A stretch of 64,000 nucleotides of DNA from Dermacentor variabilis (Eukaryota; Arthropoda; Arachnida; Ixodida; Ixodidae), in the NCBI RefSeq assembly GCF_050947875.1, contig NC_134569.1, positions 39,549,777 through 39,613,776 on the forward strand, written 5' to 3'. The notes below the pieces were generated by a model, which was given only the letters and a program-made list of their open reading frames with translations, did not search any database and was not told where the DNA came from. The number at the start of each line of letters is the position of its first letter. Position 1 is the stretch's first letter. Below, in pieces: positions 53,311 to 64,000 of the stretch. A program made the translations under genes and the position numbers.

Positions 53311-54128
53311 TCTTAATTCAGCCTTGTTTGAACCTAGAGCACCCTCAACTTTTTTCACGCAAAAGTTATGGGCTTATTACGTGTTTTGAGGTGCGCGTAC
53401 ATGCATCGGCCTTTTCTAATGATTCTATTTACACGCAATATACAACCGGTCGCGCAATAACAATAACTTCGGGGCACTGCAATCTTGCCTGCCTTACCTA
53501 TAACTAAAGAACACTTTGGAAACACTTAATTATATGCATTCTTCAAGCTAACAACGTTCTCTCTGCGTGTGAACTGAATTGTATCGGCGCTATTGAATTC
53601 GAGTGGGAGTTTCATCACGTTTCTACAGCACAGTTTACATCGTGGCCGCGCTGCCATGGACCTACAAGTGCACGTATCAGACGTTTGGCAATGGTCATGC
53701 GGCGGCTGTCATGCTGCCACAGATCATTGTAAAAAACAAATACATATAGGCACCAATACCACTGTTTGATTTCTAACCAAGTTTTCGCAATAAGTGAGTC
53801 ACATGCTGTAAGTGTTCTTACAGAGGCATCCTTGCGTGTTCCATGCAAGCATCTGTCATACGGCAAGATGCATTGGGTAATTCCGTAATGCTTCGCATTT
53901 ATGTAAGCGACACTTGTCGTTTGCCTTTTCTTTGTGCCTTTTGCGCGCATTGCGTGATTATGGCTTACGAGAACGCTTATAGGAGAAACCTTTTAGCCGA
54001 GGCTGTCCTGGTTGAAATTCGAGTGCGTAGCGCAGAATCGATCTCAGTAGGCAGCCGTTGAAACAACTTGAATGAAATGTGTTGCGTTAAGAGGAAAAAC
54101 TCAAATTATATTGAGTGGTGGTTGCTGA
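53311..54128. other. No gene recognised
   Basis: No domain or repeat was identified. Confidence 0.45.
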
Positions 54129-54449
54129 ATCTTAAGTTATGACCTCAATTGTCTCCAAAAAGAAATAAATTATTCACCAAGCGTTCAGTTGGCACTTACC
54201 ACCCGTGCAGATGAGTTCGCACATCAAGGAACTCTAAGCGCGTCTTTGAAACACCAGCGGCTGCTCCTGCAACGAGAGATGAAGCGGGTGCGTAATGAAA
54301 CTAGGGGTCTGTTTACGCAGACTGGGTTCATCTCAGCCATCAAAGCTGAAAGAAGGCATTCTTCCACTGGTGGCGATATTATTTCACATGTTTTCTTCAA
54401 GAAGCTGCAGCGAGGCTCTGTTACTGCGTTGCCGCAAGCAATGAATGAG
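54129..54449 (+). CDS. Possible internal exon, unidentified
   Basis: An open frame that lacks an ATG and ends exactly at GAG|GTAAGG, a good splice donor, in phase 0 (54,449/54,450). The amino-acid text is charged and helical (LKHQRLLLQREMKRVRNE, HVFFKKLQRG). The upstream acceptor is not clear; TTCAG at 54,184-54,188 is possible but has a weak pyrimidine tract. No family is recognised. Confidence 0.15.
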
Positions 54450-54507
54450 GTAAGGACTTAAGTGTACCTTTCTGCATCCACAGCCCATCCATAAGTTTTC
54501 CACTCAC

Positions 54508-54771
54508 CTCGCCAGTTTTCCTGGTGCTAATAAGAGCTGCAGTATCTTTGAGAGGGCGATCACCACTGTGGCAGTCATGGGAGATCGAACACAATCGGAA
54601 GTATGCAACCGCCTGAATTTGTATTTGCACCATGCATGTAGTTCGGCAAGCACCTAGGATCCATGTTCTCCCAGTCCAGGAAGATGAAGTGGCGCATTTA
54701 TAGTTTGGCAGGAACCTCGTGCGTACTTTGGTTGCACTGTGGTAATTGAGCCAACGCATATACGAGGACAT
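54508..54771 (-). CDS. Possible exon on minus strand, unidentified
   Basis: Minus frame reading WTGRTWILGACRTTC, SISHDCHSGDRPLKDTAAL and ISTRKTGE, ending in phase 0 exactly at GCGAG|GTGAGT, a consensus donor (GT at plus 54,507-54,506). Its donor lies about 58 bp from the donor of the plus-strand candidate, and the two converge. At most one is likely to be real. No acceptor or homologue was found. Confidence 0.15.
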
Positions 54772-55424
54772 TCCTCAAGAGACGATTGTTAAGGACGTGC
54801 AGAGTTCGGGCCTGCAACGTCGAGTGAACAAATTAATACATTCATTCCACTGCTCTCGGACATTTTTAACACGCGTGCGTGGACGACAAGTTGGATGGAA
54901 AACCATGTAGCGTTACGTGGTTCTGTTCAGTCGTCTATATAGATTCTCAATATCTGTTGTCTTTTATGTTTTTTTTTTATATAAGTCGACGACATCGCAC
55001 CATGGTTGAATATGGGTTTGCTCCCAATTCGCTCTGCTAGGAAAGGCTGTATACCTGTGGCGTCTAAGAAAACCATCTTCACCCGCACAATAGAACACGA
55101 ACTCACTGTTGCAAATAAAGAAGAAGGTGCGCCAAGCACGAGCAGAGGCCATGGCTGAGCCATGGCCAACTGAGCCATGGCTCAGTTGCTGCCAGACGAC
55201 GAATCGGTCAGACGTCCGGGTCCGGGTCTAATCCCGGTCGTTCATCTACACACGCCACAATTTTCACGAACGGGTGTCCATTTTTTTGGCAAAGTAAAAC
55301 ATACCGGAGGAAATATTCGCAACGGGATGAGGCACGTGTCTGCTGTAGCAAGAGTCCGAAGATGACTCAGCACATCGTAATGTAATGCCACCCAGCAAGA
55401 GCTGTAGGGAACGTCCACCTTTCT
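54772..55424. other. No gene recognised
   Basis: Contains a local repeat of CCATGGCTGAGCCATGG at 55,149-55,189 (TGAGCCATGG three times). Nothing else was seen. Confidence 0.45.
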
Positions 55425-55683
55425 GAAGCGCTGGGATTACCCGTCGAGGTTGCTTGGTGGCTATGGTGTTGGGCTGCTAAGGACGAGCTTGGGGGGATCG
55501 AAACCCGGCCACGGCAGCCGCATTTCAATAGGGGCGAAAGGCGAAAACGCCCGTGTACTTAGATTTAGGTGCACCCCAGGTGGTTCAAATTTTCGGAGAC
55601 CCCCACTACGGCGTGCCACATAATAAGATTGAGGTTTTGGCACGTAAAACCCCGTAATTTAATTTTTTAGAAGCGCTGGGATT
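55425..55683 (+). mobile_element. Ruka-type SINE with perfect 14-bp target duplication
   Basis: GAAGCGCTGGGATT occurs at 55,425-55,438 and 55,670-55,683 and encloses a 231-bp SINE. The tRNA-related head (GGTTGCTTGGTGGCTATGG A-box-like; GGGATCGAAACCC B box) is followed by the body GCCGCATTTC, GCGAAAACGCCCGTGTACTTAG, ACTACGGCGTGCC and GGTTTTGGCACGTAAAACCCC. A small deletion removes the GTTAAAGGA stretch seen in the 56.4-kb copy. Non-autonomous; it would depend on a LINE. Confidence 0.92.
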
Positions 55684-56438
55684 CAACGCAGCTGGAAGCA
55701 TTAGTTGGTCAGCAGTCTAGATAAGCAAGACACGTTTTGAGAATTGGCGGAAAAAGATACATGGACAAGAGTGATAGAGTCGGAGTCGTTACAGGCCTAG
55801 ATAACTGTACAATATTTTGATAGAGATGTTCAATGAATAGAGCAAAGATAGAGGAGAGATAGGCAAAATGCTAGACTGCAATATATGTATATACGTATGA
55901 TACCTGATAAGCTCAAGCAGACTAGGTCACTATTTTCTGCCGCCTCGCTTCGACGGGAATGCTATTAGAAGTTATCGATCATCACCACCATAACCGAAAG
56001 GCATACAGACTTCTTTTTTTATGTAAACCGATAAGAATTTAAAATTAAGAGGAAGAGGGTGGAGCAAGGCGTGGGAAAGGGGGAAGGTAATTATTTCTTT
56101 CGCTTTTCCTTTAATATTATACCATGTGCATGCATGGCTGCGTAATATGTATCATACAAGCCATAATAGACAAGCCGTTGCAAATTATACTACAGCTTGA
56201 CTAGTGTATAGTCGGCGTCAAAAGTTTACAGACCACAGTATTTGAGAGAACACGGAGTATTTCCGCAGCCTGGGCACGCAGCCAGGTATTAGAGTTTCCA
56301 GCGCGTACTAACTATACGCCAAAACATAGTGTTGTATGATTTCAGTAGTTACCATGGCAAACTCTTCTGAAATTCATCAATTTCTCAGATCCGTCGGGCC
56401 GCTAACTTCTCACGCTGACCGTACATTGGTTTCAGAAG
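55684..56438. other. No gene recognised
   Basis: Ordinary sequence between two SINEs. Confidence 0.45.
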
Positions 56439-56697
56439 AACGCGCTAGTCACCCGCCGTGGTTGCTCAGTGGCTATGGTGTTGGACTGCTGAGCACGGGG
56501 TCGCGGGATCGAATCCCGGCCACGGCGGCCGCATTTCGATGGGGGCGAAATGCAAAAACACCCGTGTACTTAGATTTAGGTGCACGTTAAAGGACCCCAG
56601 GTGGTCAAAATTTCCGGAGTCCTTCGCTACGGCGTGCCTGATAATCAGAAAGTGGTTTTGGCACGTAAAACCCCATAATTCTTCTTAACGCGCTAGT
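56439..56697 (+). mobile_element. Ruka-type SINE with perfect 11-bp target duplication
   Basis: AACGCGCTAGT occurs at 56,439-56,449 and 56,687-56,697 and encloses a 237-bp SINE, the best preserved in the window. A box TTGCTCAGTGGCTATGG, B box GGGATCGAATCCC, then the body including CATTTCGATGGGGGCGAAAT, TTAGGTGCACGTTAAAGGAC and TTTTGGCACGTAAAACCCC. The box A and B positions suggest intact internal pol III promoters. Confidence 0.95.
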
Positions 56698-56957
56698 TCT
56701 TGCAAAAGCTTTAAGTTAACCTAAACAGCGCTGGTACTCAATGCCTGGTGCTTCCAGCACGAGAACGGACTCTGAATACGGTAGTGCATCTGGCCTCCAC
56801 TCCGCATCCCACATTTACCGTGCATGGCGCCGCTCACTCTTGTCCTCCGCACCCGCTTAATCAGCAACGCAGCTCAGATAATTAGGAAATTGAACGTTGC
56901 CTTATAGAATATGTTTTATTTGACGTCCACATTTTAATTAGAACAGGAAGTAAGATC
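56698..56957. other. No gene recognised
   Basis: Nothing seen. Confidence 0.45.
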
Positions 56958-57227
56958 ATGATTGTTCGGCGAAGACGGCAAAGTTGCTGTCTACGTTGGC
57001 GATTGGGACACGTAAAGAAACCGGGAACCACCTTCACAAAACTTCGCTTATACGTAGGAGCGTTTCTTCGTTGGTCAGAGGTTGAGCTCACTCCTTTCGA
57101 GCCAGTGATCGGATTGGTAGCAAGACTATTTGTTGCGACGATGGCCAATCGAAATTTTTGCAGAAAAACTGTTAGATCGCCGAAATCTCAGCGCACAAGT
57201 GTTTCCGCGTTTCTATACCTCTTTTCC
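56958..57227. repeat. Repeat-like segment before a LINE 3' end
   Basis: TTGGTCAGAGGTTGAGCTCA and GAGCCAGTGATCGGATTGG are phrases that look repetitive, and the segment runs straight into the LINE 3' UTR. Both strands are open, so no CDS is called. Confidence 0.25.
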
Positions 57228-57289
57228 AGTGTAGGGTAGTAGCAAAAAGGATGTTTACTTCCGGATAACCTTCCCGCCTTCTGCATCTC

Positions 57290-57325
<36 letters not shown>
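57228..57325 (+). repeat. I-type LINE 3' UTR with (TC)n tail
   Basis: CCAGTGTAGGGTAGTAGCAAAAAGGATG, then CGGATAACCTTCCCGCCTTCTG, then (TC)n at 57,296-57,325. The same order is found at 60,280-60,350. Confidence 0.7.
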
Positions 57326-57327
<2 letters not shown>

Positions 57328-58780
57328 TCTAAAATTACTTTTACTGAAATCCGAAATGCTGTAGAAGACTCACGCAAAGTCGCTATCCACTTAAATGTGG
57401 CAGAGTATTGCAAATGTATACACTTTCAATGCCCTATCAAAGGAAATGCCGCAGTTCAAAACCAGTCGTACTGGTTCTGGAATCAGACCTGCAGTGGGAA
57501 CACTGCATTTGTTCTGTTCTGTTATACGTCGGTTGCATTGCAGAGATCGAGGTAGAAAGTGCACCGGTTACTCCATTTATTTATGTTCTACTGCCAAAAT
57601 AAGAGTCCCTATTCAACATAAATAAATTGATAAAAGAGATAGTAAAGTTAACCGTAAGATTACAATTCTCTTGGACCAACGGATGCAGACTAAACGTGTA
57701 GACCGCATTTGGTTAGCGAAATGGACAGACGCTGTCGAGTGACCACTGCCTCATCGCCGACGTCCCTCTGTCTTGAGGTCAACCAAGAGACTTAGCAATA
57801 CGGCAGATAGAACCCATATATAATCGATAGCCCAAATACAAGGCGCTCGAAGCAATGAACTAAAGAAATAAAAGTGCGGAAGATAAGTTTGAGCTAACTA
57901 AGAAATTACCATTTTGCACAATGATTATGCGTGTGTGTGGCTGGCGTGGCTTGTTTTTTCGTCTCGTCTTTTGTACCTCCCTCATTCAAGGCTGTTTCGA
58001 AGACTTTGTAAAGCCATTGTTACTGCTCTGTTCGTCAAACAGCTTCCGTATTAGACAGTATCCGTTCCGTAATGTACAATGGGATGCTTAGGACCATATC
58101 GACTTGATTTCGTTTACTATTGTTTCACATAGGCTGTATTGTTCACTCCATTTCATTATATTAATCTTCTTTCTGTCCACTTCTACAGCACGAAATTGGG
58201 CAAGTTGGTGTTGAGTTATCTTGCGATTAGCTGAGGACAACTGACAATCACGTCAATTTATACAGCCGATTTATTCTATTATTCCTTCAGTTGTAACCCA
58301 TCGCTGTTCGTAATTATTATTAATCATTATATCAACTGACGACATGTGCTTTGGAATGAGCTGTTTGTGCAATATGTTCCCGCAGTAGTTCCCGCTGGGC
58401 GACGTGTAACTATTAAAATTCACAACAAATGTTTACGCAAATAATTCGCACATGGCAGCGATGTCAAAGACGCCTCGATTCTGTTAGTTGAGAGGGAACC
58501 GGCGAGGTACAATACTTTCAAACTCTCATTCCCCATGTAATGTGCAGAAATAAATGTAAATGACAGCGGGGTGAAGGCCCGTTCCTACTGAACTACAATA
58601 ACGGGCGTAAGCCAATTTAAAAAAAAATTGAGTAGGGTTTGCCAATTTGTGAAAATTTGTCAATAGTAGGGTTTGGCGTATTGTATAAAAAAGATGCCAA
58701 CTGGAAGAATAACTTGCTAACACGGTAACGCCTGGCATCCTGAGAGTTATAAGGCCCCCAGCCGCACTCAGCGCCTCCAT
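57326..58780. other. No gene recognised
   Basis: AT-rich; frames of up to 87 codons without domains. Confidence 0.45.
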
Positions 58781-59245
58781 TTGGCTCACGTCAAAGCCGT
58801 CGTTCCATCCGTGTCGAATGCGCGTAACAGGCCAAGGCAGCTCGCGATATCACGATGGACAAGTGCGGGCGGCGCGCAACAGTCGACAATAACGACCGTC
58901 GTAACAAAAAGAAAAAAAAAGAGAGAAATGTCAGAAAGAAATAAAAGGAACACGTCGGGACAAGGAAGTAAAAGCCGTGCGCAATGGATGCCCTGCGTAA
59001 CGCGCCCGCTCTCCACCCGTGTACACTTGTGTGACACCCGTTCCCACGCAGACCTGTCGTGGTCGCCTCGCCGGTGCGCACTCGGGCGCGCACGGACGCC
59101 GCCGTCGCGCGCGTTGCTATTAACGCCGCGCCATTTGACGCTAGCGCATATGCTGTCTCTCCCCCGTGTTGTGTGCGGGCGGCGCGACACCCGTGACAAA
59201 GCGGGCGGCCAGCTTCCGAGTGAGACGGAAGAGAGAGAGAGAATT
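58781..59245. other. GC/CpG-rich block
   Basis: Open on both strands (167 and 159 codons), with A/G runs at 58,910-58,925 and GAGA at 59,229-59,240. No domain is recognised; promoter or repeat origin is equally possible. Confidence 0.3.
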
Positions 59246-59399
59246 AAGCGAAAGCTTGAGTGCACACATTACAGGCCTCGCTAAACAGCCGTGCAGCGTT
59301 ATGGAAGCTACACGTATACAGTTGCCGGCAGAATATCAGCGGGACGTACACACGCACATCGCTGTCTGTAACTACGCGAATCCTTTGCAATTTGGGTGA

Positions 59400-60350
59400 T
59401 CGCCTTGTATGTAGCGGCGTAAACGTTGGTGATCAAATGTGCACCGGCCATTTCACTCGCCTCAACATGGGCTTATATTCACGAGGCTTTTCCGACCGAA
59501 AGAAGACGGGCCGACTCCGCAAAGCTTTTGTTCTTAAGAGGTGTTTGGAATGCCTACTTCGCTAATAATTTGACCAGCATGAGAATTGGCAGTAACATAT
59601 TCTTACCAAGTACCTGGACATTGTGGAATCAGTGGCAATGATTCCGCCGATAACGCTATACTCGCACATCACATCAAGAAGAGCACAGCGTTCCAATTCC
59701 CCTTTCGAGGACAGACGCCGCAAGGCAGCTTCGACACCTGGCACCCGGTCCCTCACTGACCGAGTGGAACTCGCCAAACTTAAGAAAGACTTACACGAAC
59801 TGCGTCGATTAAACCCCTCACTGCAACTCCGACCTCCATTCGGACTTCCTCGACGTGAAGCTACGCTTCGCTGTCGCCTTCGCATGGTTAGGAGTTGCCT
59901 TCACAAAGGCATACTCTACTTTAATTGGAGCGCCCGACAGTGCAGCATGCGAGGTCTGCGACACCGAAGAAAGTATCTAACACCTGCTGTGCCACTGTCC
60001 ACGATATGCCCCAGAAAGACAAGAACTTGCTAACGCTCTCCAAAAACTGGACAATCGGCCGCTTTCCGTGCAGGTGCTGCTGGAACACCGCCCCCATCGC
60101 TCGTCGGCCCAAAAGCGGTGAAGACACTTTTGTGCTTCTTGAGGGCGACGGGCTTTTGTGAACGTCTGTGAGAATTAGTGCAATTACTATTAGCCCACAC
60201 GCGTCAGCGAACTCACCGCTAATTTCCTTCCATCCTCTCTCTACCTGTCATCCTTGTTTTCCCCTTTCCCATTCCCCCGGTGTAGGGTAGCCAACCGGAT
60301 GTTATTCTGGCTAACCTCCCTGCCTTCTGCTTTTTTCTTTCCTTCCTTTC
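59400..60350 (+). mobile_element. I-type LINE 3' part with RNase H and C-terminal motif
   Basis: 5'-truncated LINE. The region 59,400-59,560 fits the RNase H start. YQVPGHCGISGNDSADNA (about 59,607-59,660), readable in one frame, gives the conserved PGHxG..GN.xAD block of RNase H. RLNPSLQLRPPFGLPRREATLRCRL (59,810-59,880) is the linker, followed across shifts by ACEVCDTEESIQHLLCHCPRYAPERQ-type text (about 59,946-60,020), the terminal CxxC...HxxxxC motif. 3' UTR with GTGTAGGGTAGCCAACCGGA and GGCTAACCTCCCTGCC ends near 60,350 without a long tail. Confidence 0.8.
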
Positions 60351-61080
60351 TATTCTTACGATGAGTTCTAGCATAAGAACTTCTTTGTGATTACGAGTCA
60401 CCTTGTCTCTAGCCAGTCGCTTTCGCGGAAGGCGACTCTCCATACGTATACAACTATGTTTATCGTGCAGTGCGCTCCGCGGACGGCACCCCGTAACACT
60501 AGTGTGCGTGCAGACCATCCAGCACCAGACCTTTCTGGTGTGCAGCATGCCTCACCAGATCACCGCGTGCGTTGCAGCTGTGGCGCTTTGGGGTGCAAGA
60601 AAGGACGTGCCACACTGCAATGGTGGTGCAAGCCAGCTATATAACGCCTTGCAGGCCCCCCACTCTGGGGCACACTCAGCAGTATACCTGAACATTCTGG
60701 TTCGCATAGCTGCTGTACCCAGATTCCAATCGGCATGCACAGCAGCTAGTTCGACACCGCTCACGTGTTCCCCCTGGAAACACCCAAGGGATAGAGATTT
60801 GGCGTTATTGGTATAGACGGCATCGGTATAGGCTCTCTCCAATCATAGCAGAATTGAGGATGGGGACGGAAGAAACGACGCTTCGCTTCTTTGCGCTGAA
60901 TGTCAAAAGGAAGCACCGAACATCAGTGGTTGTACGCATCGGCCAGCACCAGACCACTCTGACAGGAAGCGCGGCAAACGTTGCGCATATTTAGTGTTTA
61001 CAACAGAGAACACCAGAGCACAGGAGACAGATCTTGTAAATCATTTAGCTGGGCGAATGCTGCACGCTATTGGTGCCGCT
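60351..61080. other. No gene recognised
   Basis: Overlapping frames at 60,387-60,816 on both strands are Cys/His/Ala-rich but match nothing that I know. Confidence 0.4.
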
Positions 61081-61500
61081 CTCTTCAGCGCCCCGAACCT
61101 GTCAACTTTCCAGCGTGTCGCCGTCGCGCGGCGACGCGTGTACGCGCCCTTGTGAGCGGCAGCAGCGAGCAGACGTCGCGTGTCTGCCCGTCTCAATGGG
61201 CGCCTAACGAGCGAGCGTCGCGCCGCGATTCAAGGCGCCTCTGCCGCGTCAAAGGCCCCGCCGATGTGCGTCGTGCGCCCGCGCAAAAGGTGCGAGCGCA
61301 CACGCGCGCAGACGCGGGAGGGGTGGAAGGGGGAGTGAACAGCGCGGTGACGCGCGGGGAGCGAGAAAGAGGAGCGAGTCATTTGGCTGTGCGCGGCCTT
61401 GTTAGCGGCCTTTTCATTTGGGACAATTTTATAGTGACTTCGGCGCTCAGGAGCCACCGCTTGTCGTGTGTGGCGTCGCCGAGTGGCCGCCTCAAAAAGT
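61081..61500. other. GC/CpG-rich block
   Basis: Very high CpG density, open in plus and minus frames (173 and 92 codons). No domain. Could be a promoter region. Confidence 0.3.
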
Positions 61501-62040
<540 letters not shown>

Positions 62041-62109
62041 TAAGAAGGAGAGAGAACAAAAGTAATGACGCTTAATGACGTGCTCTACAAGTTAAACTTA
62101 GCCTATTAA

Positions 62110-62235
62110 ATAATAGAGTGCTTTTGGAGGAAAAGATCCTGGGACCATGGCGTCTGCATTCTTGCATGCGAAAGGCCACAAAATCGCCTTCTGCACTTCT
62201 TGAAGGCTACTGGACTGTACGAGTGCTTGTGACAG
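62110..62235 (+). pseudogene. I-type LINE C-terminal fragment
   Basis: VLLEEKILGPW, then RKATKSPSALLEGYWTVRVL corresponds to the very end of I-type ORF2 (compare GEKILGPRPR at 45.9 kb and QKAVKALLCFLRATGL-like text at 60.1 kb). It is oppositely oriented to the adjacent LINE 3' UTR, so two insertions meet here. Confidence 0.5.
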
Positions 62236-63139
62236 TGAACATTCCTCTGCGATTACCTTTGGGAATGATTAGTTGCTTTGAAGTTATTACTAAATCTATG
62301 CATCGAACTCAGAAAGACTGTTTAAGTCAAAAGATAATAAAATTGCACGCGTTTCGAAAAAAAAGAAAGCAATGGGACGCGGCAGGAGGCAAAGTGATTG
62401 GTAGCGCCAGCATAACCGTATTCATTGTAAGTTCCTGGGCAGTGCCACGAGCAGTAGTAACGATATAAAACGATATGATTGCTTGCATACATTAAAGACA
62501 CCGCTTATGTCCCAGCCAGCGCAAGAGTTGTTGAGTTTGTCAGCAGCAAAGCCAGAATGTGATTTGAGAGATGTGTCCATCTTGATGCCGATTTCTGGCG
62601 GGGCCGTTTTCCACACTCTCTTAGGCACTTGCTTGTCTTTGTAACAAGGATTAATTAGAATTTCAATAAGTTTGTACCTATGTTAAAACACCTCCCCTCC
62701 GCTACCTATGGTTCAGGCGCCGCAACGCAGTGAGATTTCAATACACCTAAAATCCACAACGACTAGCTCCATACATATCACGTTTCACATTGTAAAGCGT
62801 GCGCCGTGAAAGAACGAATTAACTGGTCACTCAGTGAATTTTTGTTTAATAAAAACTTACAGGCTGCCACGTGGTTTTGCTGTCACACGCATTAAATGCT
62901 GCATGGAACTCACATTACTGTAGGGGTGGGGTAATACTGGAAGTTTCGAACACGAATCGAATATTACACACTGACTATTCGTATTCGCAAATGAACTGTT
63001 CAGTATTTTCGAATATCTAAACTAACGAAATATCTTGTAACAACCGACTGTCCAAGTCCGATTACTGTTTTTCGTCTGCTAAACAAAGTATCACAAGTTT
63101 TCAGAAGTGAGATAACAACAAACGTTTTCGAAGCAATGC
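62236..63139. other. No gene recognised
   Basis: AT-rich; no array or domain seen. Confidence 0.45.
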
Positions 63140-63245
63140 TGAAACAAAAAATTGGAGGACGCTTAAGATGGCCTTTAAGAGTGGAACCCGATAGCATTCA
63201 AATATCCCTGACTGCTTCTCACGATTCCCGGAAACCGCAGCGTCA
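63140..63245 (-). repeat. Dispersed repeat, copy C, distal part
   Basis: Reverse complement matches copy B at about 5125-5205: GGGATATTTGAATGCTATCG, TTCCACTCTTAAAGGC and TTAAGCGTCCTCCAA. Separated from the rest of copy C by an RTE fragment. Confidence 0.85.
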
Positions 63246-63612
63246 TCATCATCATCAGCCCATTTTATGTCCACTGCAGGGCGAAGGCCTCTCTCCCTGC
63301 GATCTCCAATTGCCCCTATCCTGCGCCAACCGATTCCAACTATCGCCCGCGAATTTCCTAATTTCATCGCCCCACCTAGTCTTCTGCAGTCCTCGACTGC
63401 GCTTCCCTTCTCATGGCACCCATTCTGCAATCCTAATGGTCCATTAGTTATCTAACCTGGGCATTACATGACCTGCCCAGCTCCAATTTTTTTCTCTTAA
63501 TATCAATTAGAATATCGGCTATACCCGTTTGCTCTCTGATCCAAACCGCTCTTTCTGTCTCTTAACGTTATGCCTAGCAGTCTTCGTTCCATCGCTCTTT
63601 GCGCGGCACTGC
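63246..63612 (-). mobile_element. RTE-type LINE 3' end nested in copy C
   Basis: On the plus strand it begins with a (CAT)n tail and CCACTGCAGGGCGAAGGCCT. In reverse complement it encodes AMERRLLGITLRDRK, then, with shifts, WAGHVMPR-DN, PREGKRSRG and NWRSQGE-AF-LQWT before a stop, the last part of the RTE protein. It interrupts the dispersed repeat between matching flanks; CCGCAG (63,235-63,240) and CTGCAG (63,609-63,614) may be its imperfect target duplication. Confidence 0.85.
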
Positions 63613-63960
63613 AGAGTATGTAACTGTGATTTTTACCGGGAAACACTCGCGGCGAACGTTGTGCACGAAGGCGGGCTGTCTGGTAGAAACGCGGCCTCTT
63701 GCCCGGGCCGCGATGAGGCAAAGGCGAGTGCCATCTGGAAGTGTTTCAAGGAAGCGGGCGTGCCGCTACGTGGACTCCGAGATGTTTACGCGCCGGCGTG
63801 GGCAAATGGCGGACGCCGTCTCCGGTCTATGGGTTGTAGAAACACTGGAAAAGGGGTTTGTTTAGGTTTTCGCTTAACAGAATTATGTTCTCTCGTATAT
63901 TCATAATACAGCCCGAGAGCTATCATGCCTATAGGTTTTGTGTAAGTTGTAGTTGTAAGC
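63613..63960 (-). repeat. Dispersed repeat, copy C, main part
   Basis: Reverse complement of copy B from about 4760 to 5095, including CATAATTCTGTTA, TATACGAGA, CGTCCGCCATTTGC and CACTTCCAGATGGC. Overall more diverged than A and B are from each other. Confidence 0.85.
63622..63865 (+). CDS. Repeat-borne conserved open frame, second copy (unknown)
   Basis: Part of an 88-codon frame (63,599-63,865) whose last 80 codons match the minus-strand frame of copy B without gaps: VTVIFTGKHSRRTLCTKAG, PSGSVSRKRA, FTRRRGQMADAVSG, VVETLEKGF, stop TAG at the equivalent position. The residues before VTV come from the RTE junction, so a natural start is missing here. No function is assignable. Confidence 0.2.
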
Positions 63961-64000
63961 CGGGGGCCCCAACGGGTCTCCGCCGGCTAGTCCTTCAGGA

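Noticed and set aside
58781..59284. 167-codon plus and 159-codon minus frames
   Set aside because: Mutually antisense frames in a CpG-rich block with no domain; the length is explained by low stop-codon frequency.

Overview
The window looks like nuclear DNA of a hard tick (Ixodidae, probably a metastriate genus). The main reason is several copies of a tRNA-derived SINE that I recognise as the Ruka type known from ticks. Degenerate I/Jockey-type and RTE LINEs, Ty3/gypsy elements, a Helitron-type DUF6570 fragment, long microsatellites and unmethylated-looking CpG-rich blocks fit the same picture. I find no operon structure, no rRNA, no bona fide tRNA gene, no CRISPR array and no host gene that can be named with confidence. 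Assignments rest on reading motifs by eye; no database was searched.

Layout. 1-5.2 kb: the 3' part of a LINE cut by the window edge, a GC-rich tandem duplication, a TTATC-rich minisatellite, and two 97%-identical copies of a dispersed repeat. 5.3-10.5 kb: a decayed RTE LINE, a decayed Ty3/gypsy gag-protease (+), a second gypsy integrase end on the minus strand with its polypurine tract and LTR edge, then an ACT/ACG microsatellite. 10.6-18.9 kb: mostly unique-looking sequence with CpG-rich blocks. 19-22.9 kb: a long I-type LINE (endonuclease, RT, RNase H, zinc-knuckle end) split by a 297-bp insertion with a perfect 10-bp target duplication. 25,457-30,982: a complete Ty3/gypsy element with identical 174-bp LTRs, open gag and pol, and a textbook -1 frameshift signal. 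32-33 kb: a Helitron DUF6570 fragment with one frameshift. 33.3-36.9 kb: long microsatellites, a minus-strand LINE end, a tRNA-derived SINE and large inverted repeats. 39.8-40.5 kb: a MITE-like element with about 110-bp terminal inverted repeats. 41.9-42.7 kb: a CpG-rich block with CRE-like sites and a candidate first coding exon. 43.4-43.8 kb: a Ruka SINE split by a 188-bp TA-flanked MITE. 45.8-63 kb: LINE 3' ends, three more Ruka-type SINE copies, one other tRNA-SINE, RTE 3' ends, and GC-rich blocks. 63.1-64 kb: an inverted third copy of the dispersed repeat from 4-5 kb, itself split by an RTE fragment.

Functionally, the only unit that looks able to work as a system is the gypsy element at 25.5-31 kb: LTR promoter, unassigned tRNA primer site, gag, frameshift stimulator, protease-RT-RNase H-integrase and polypurine tract. 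Everything else transposon-derived is broken or non-autonomous, and the host contribution is limited to low-confidence candidate first exons in CpG-rich blocks.
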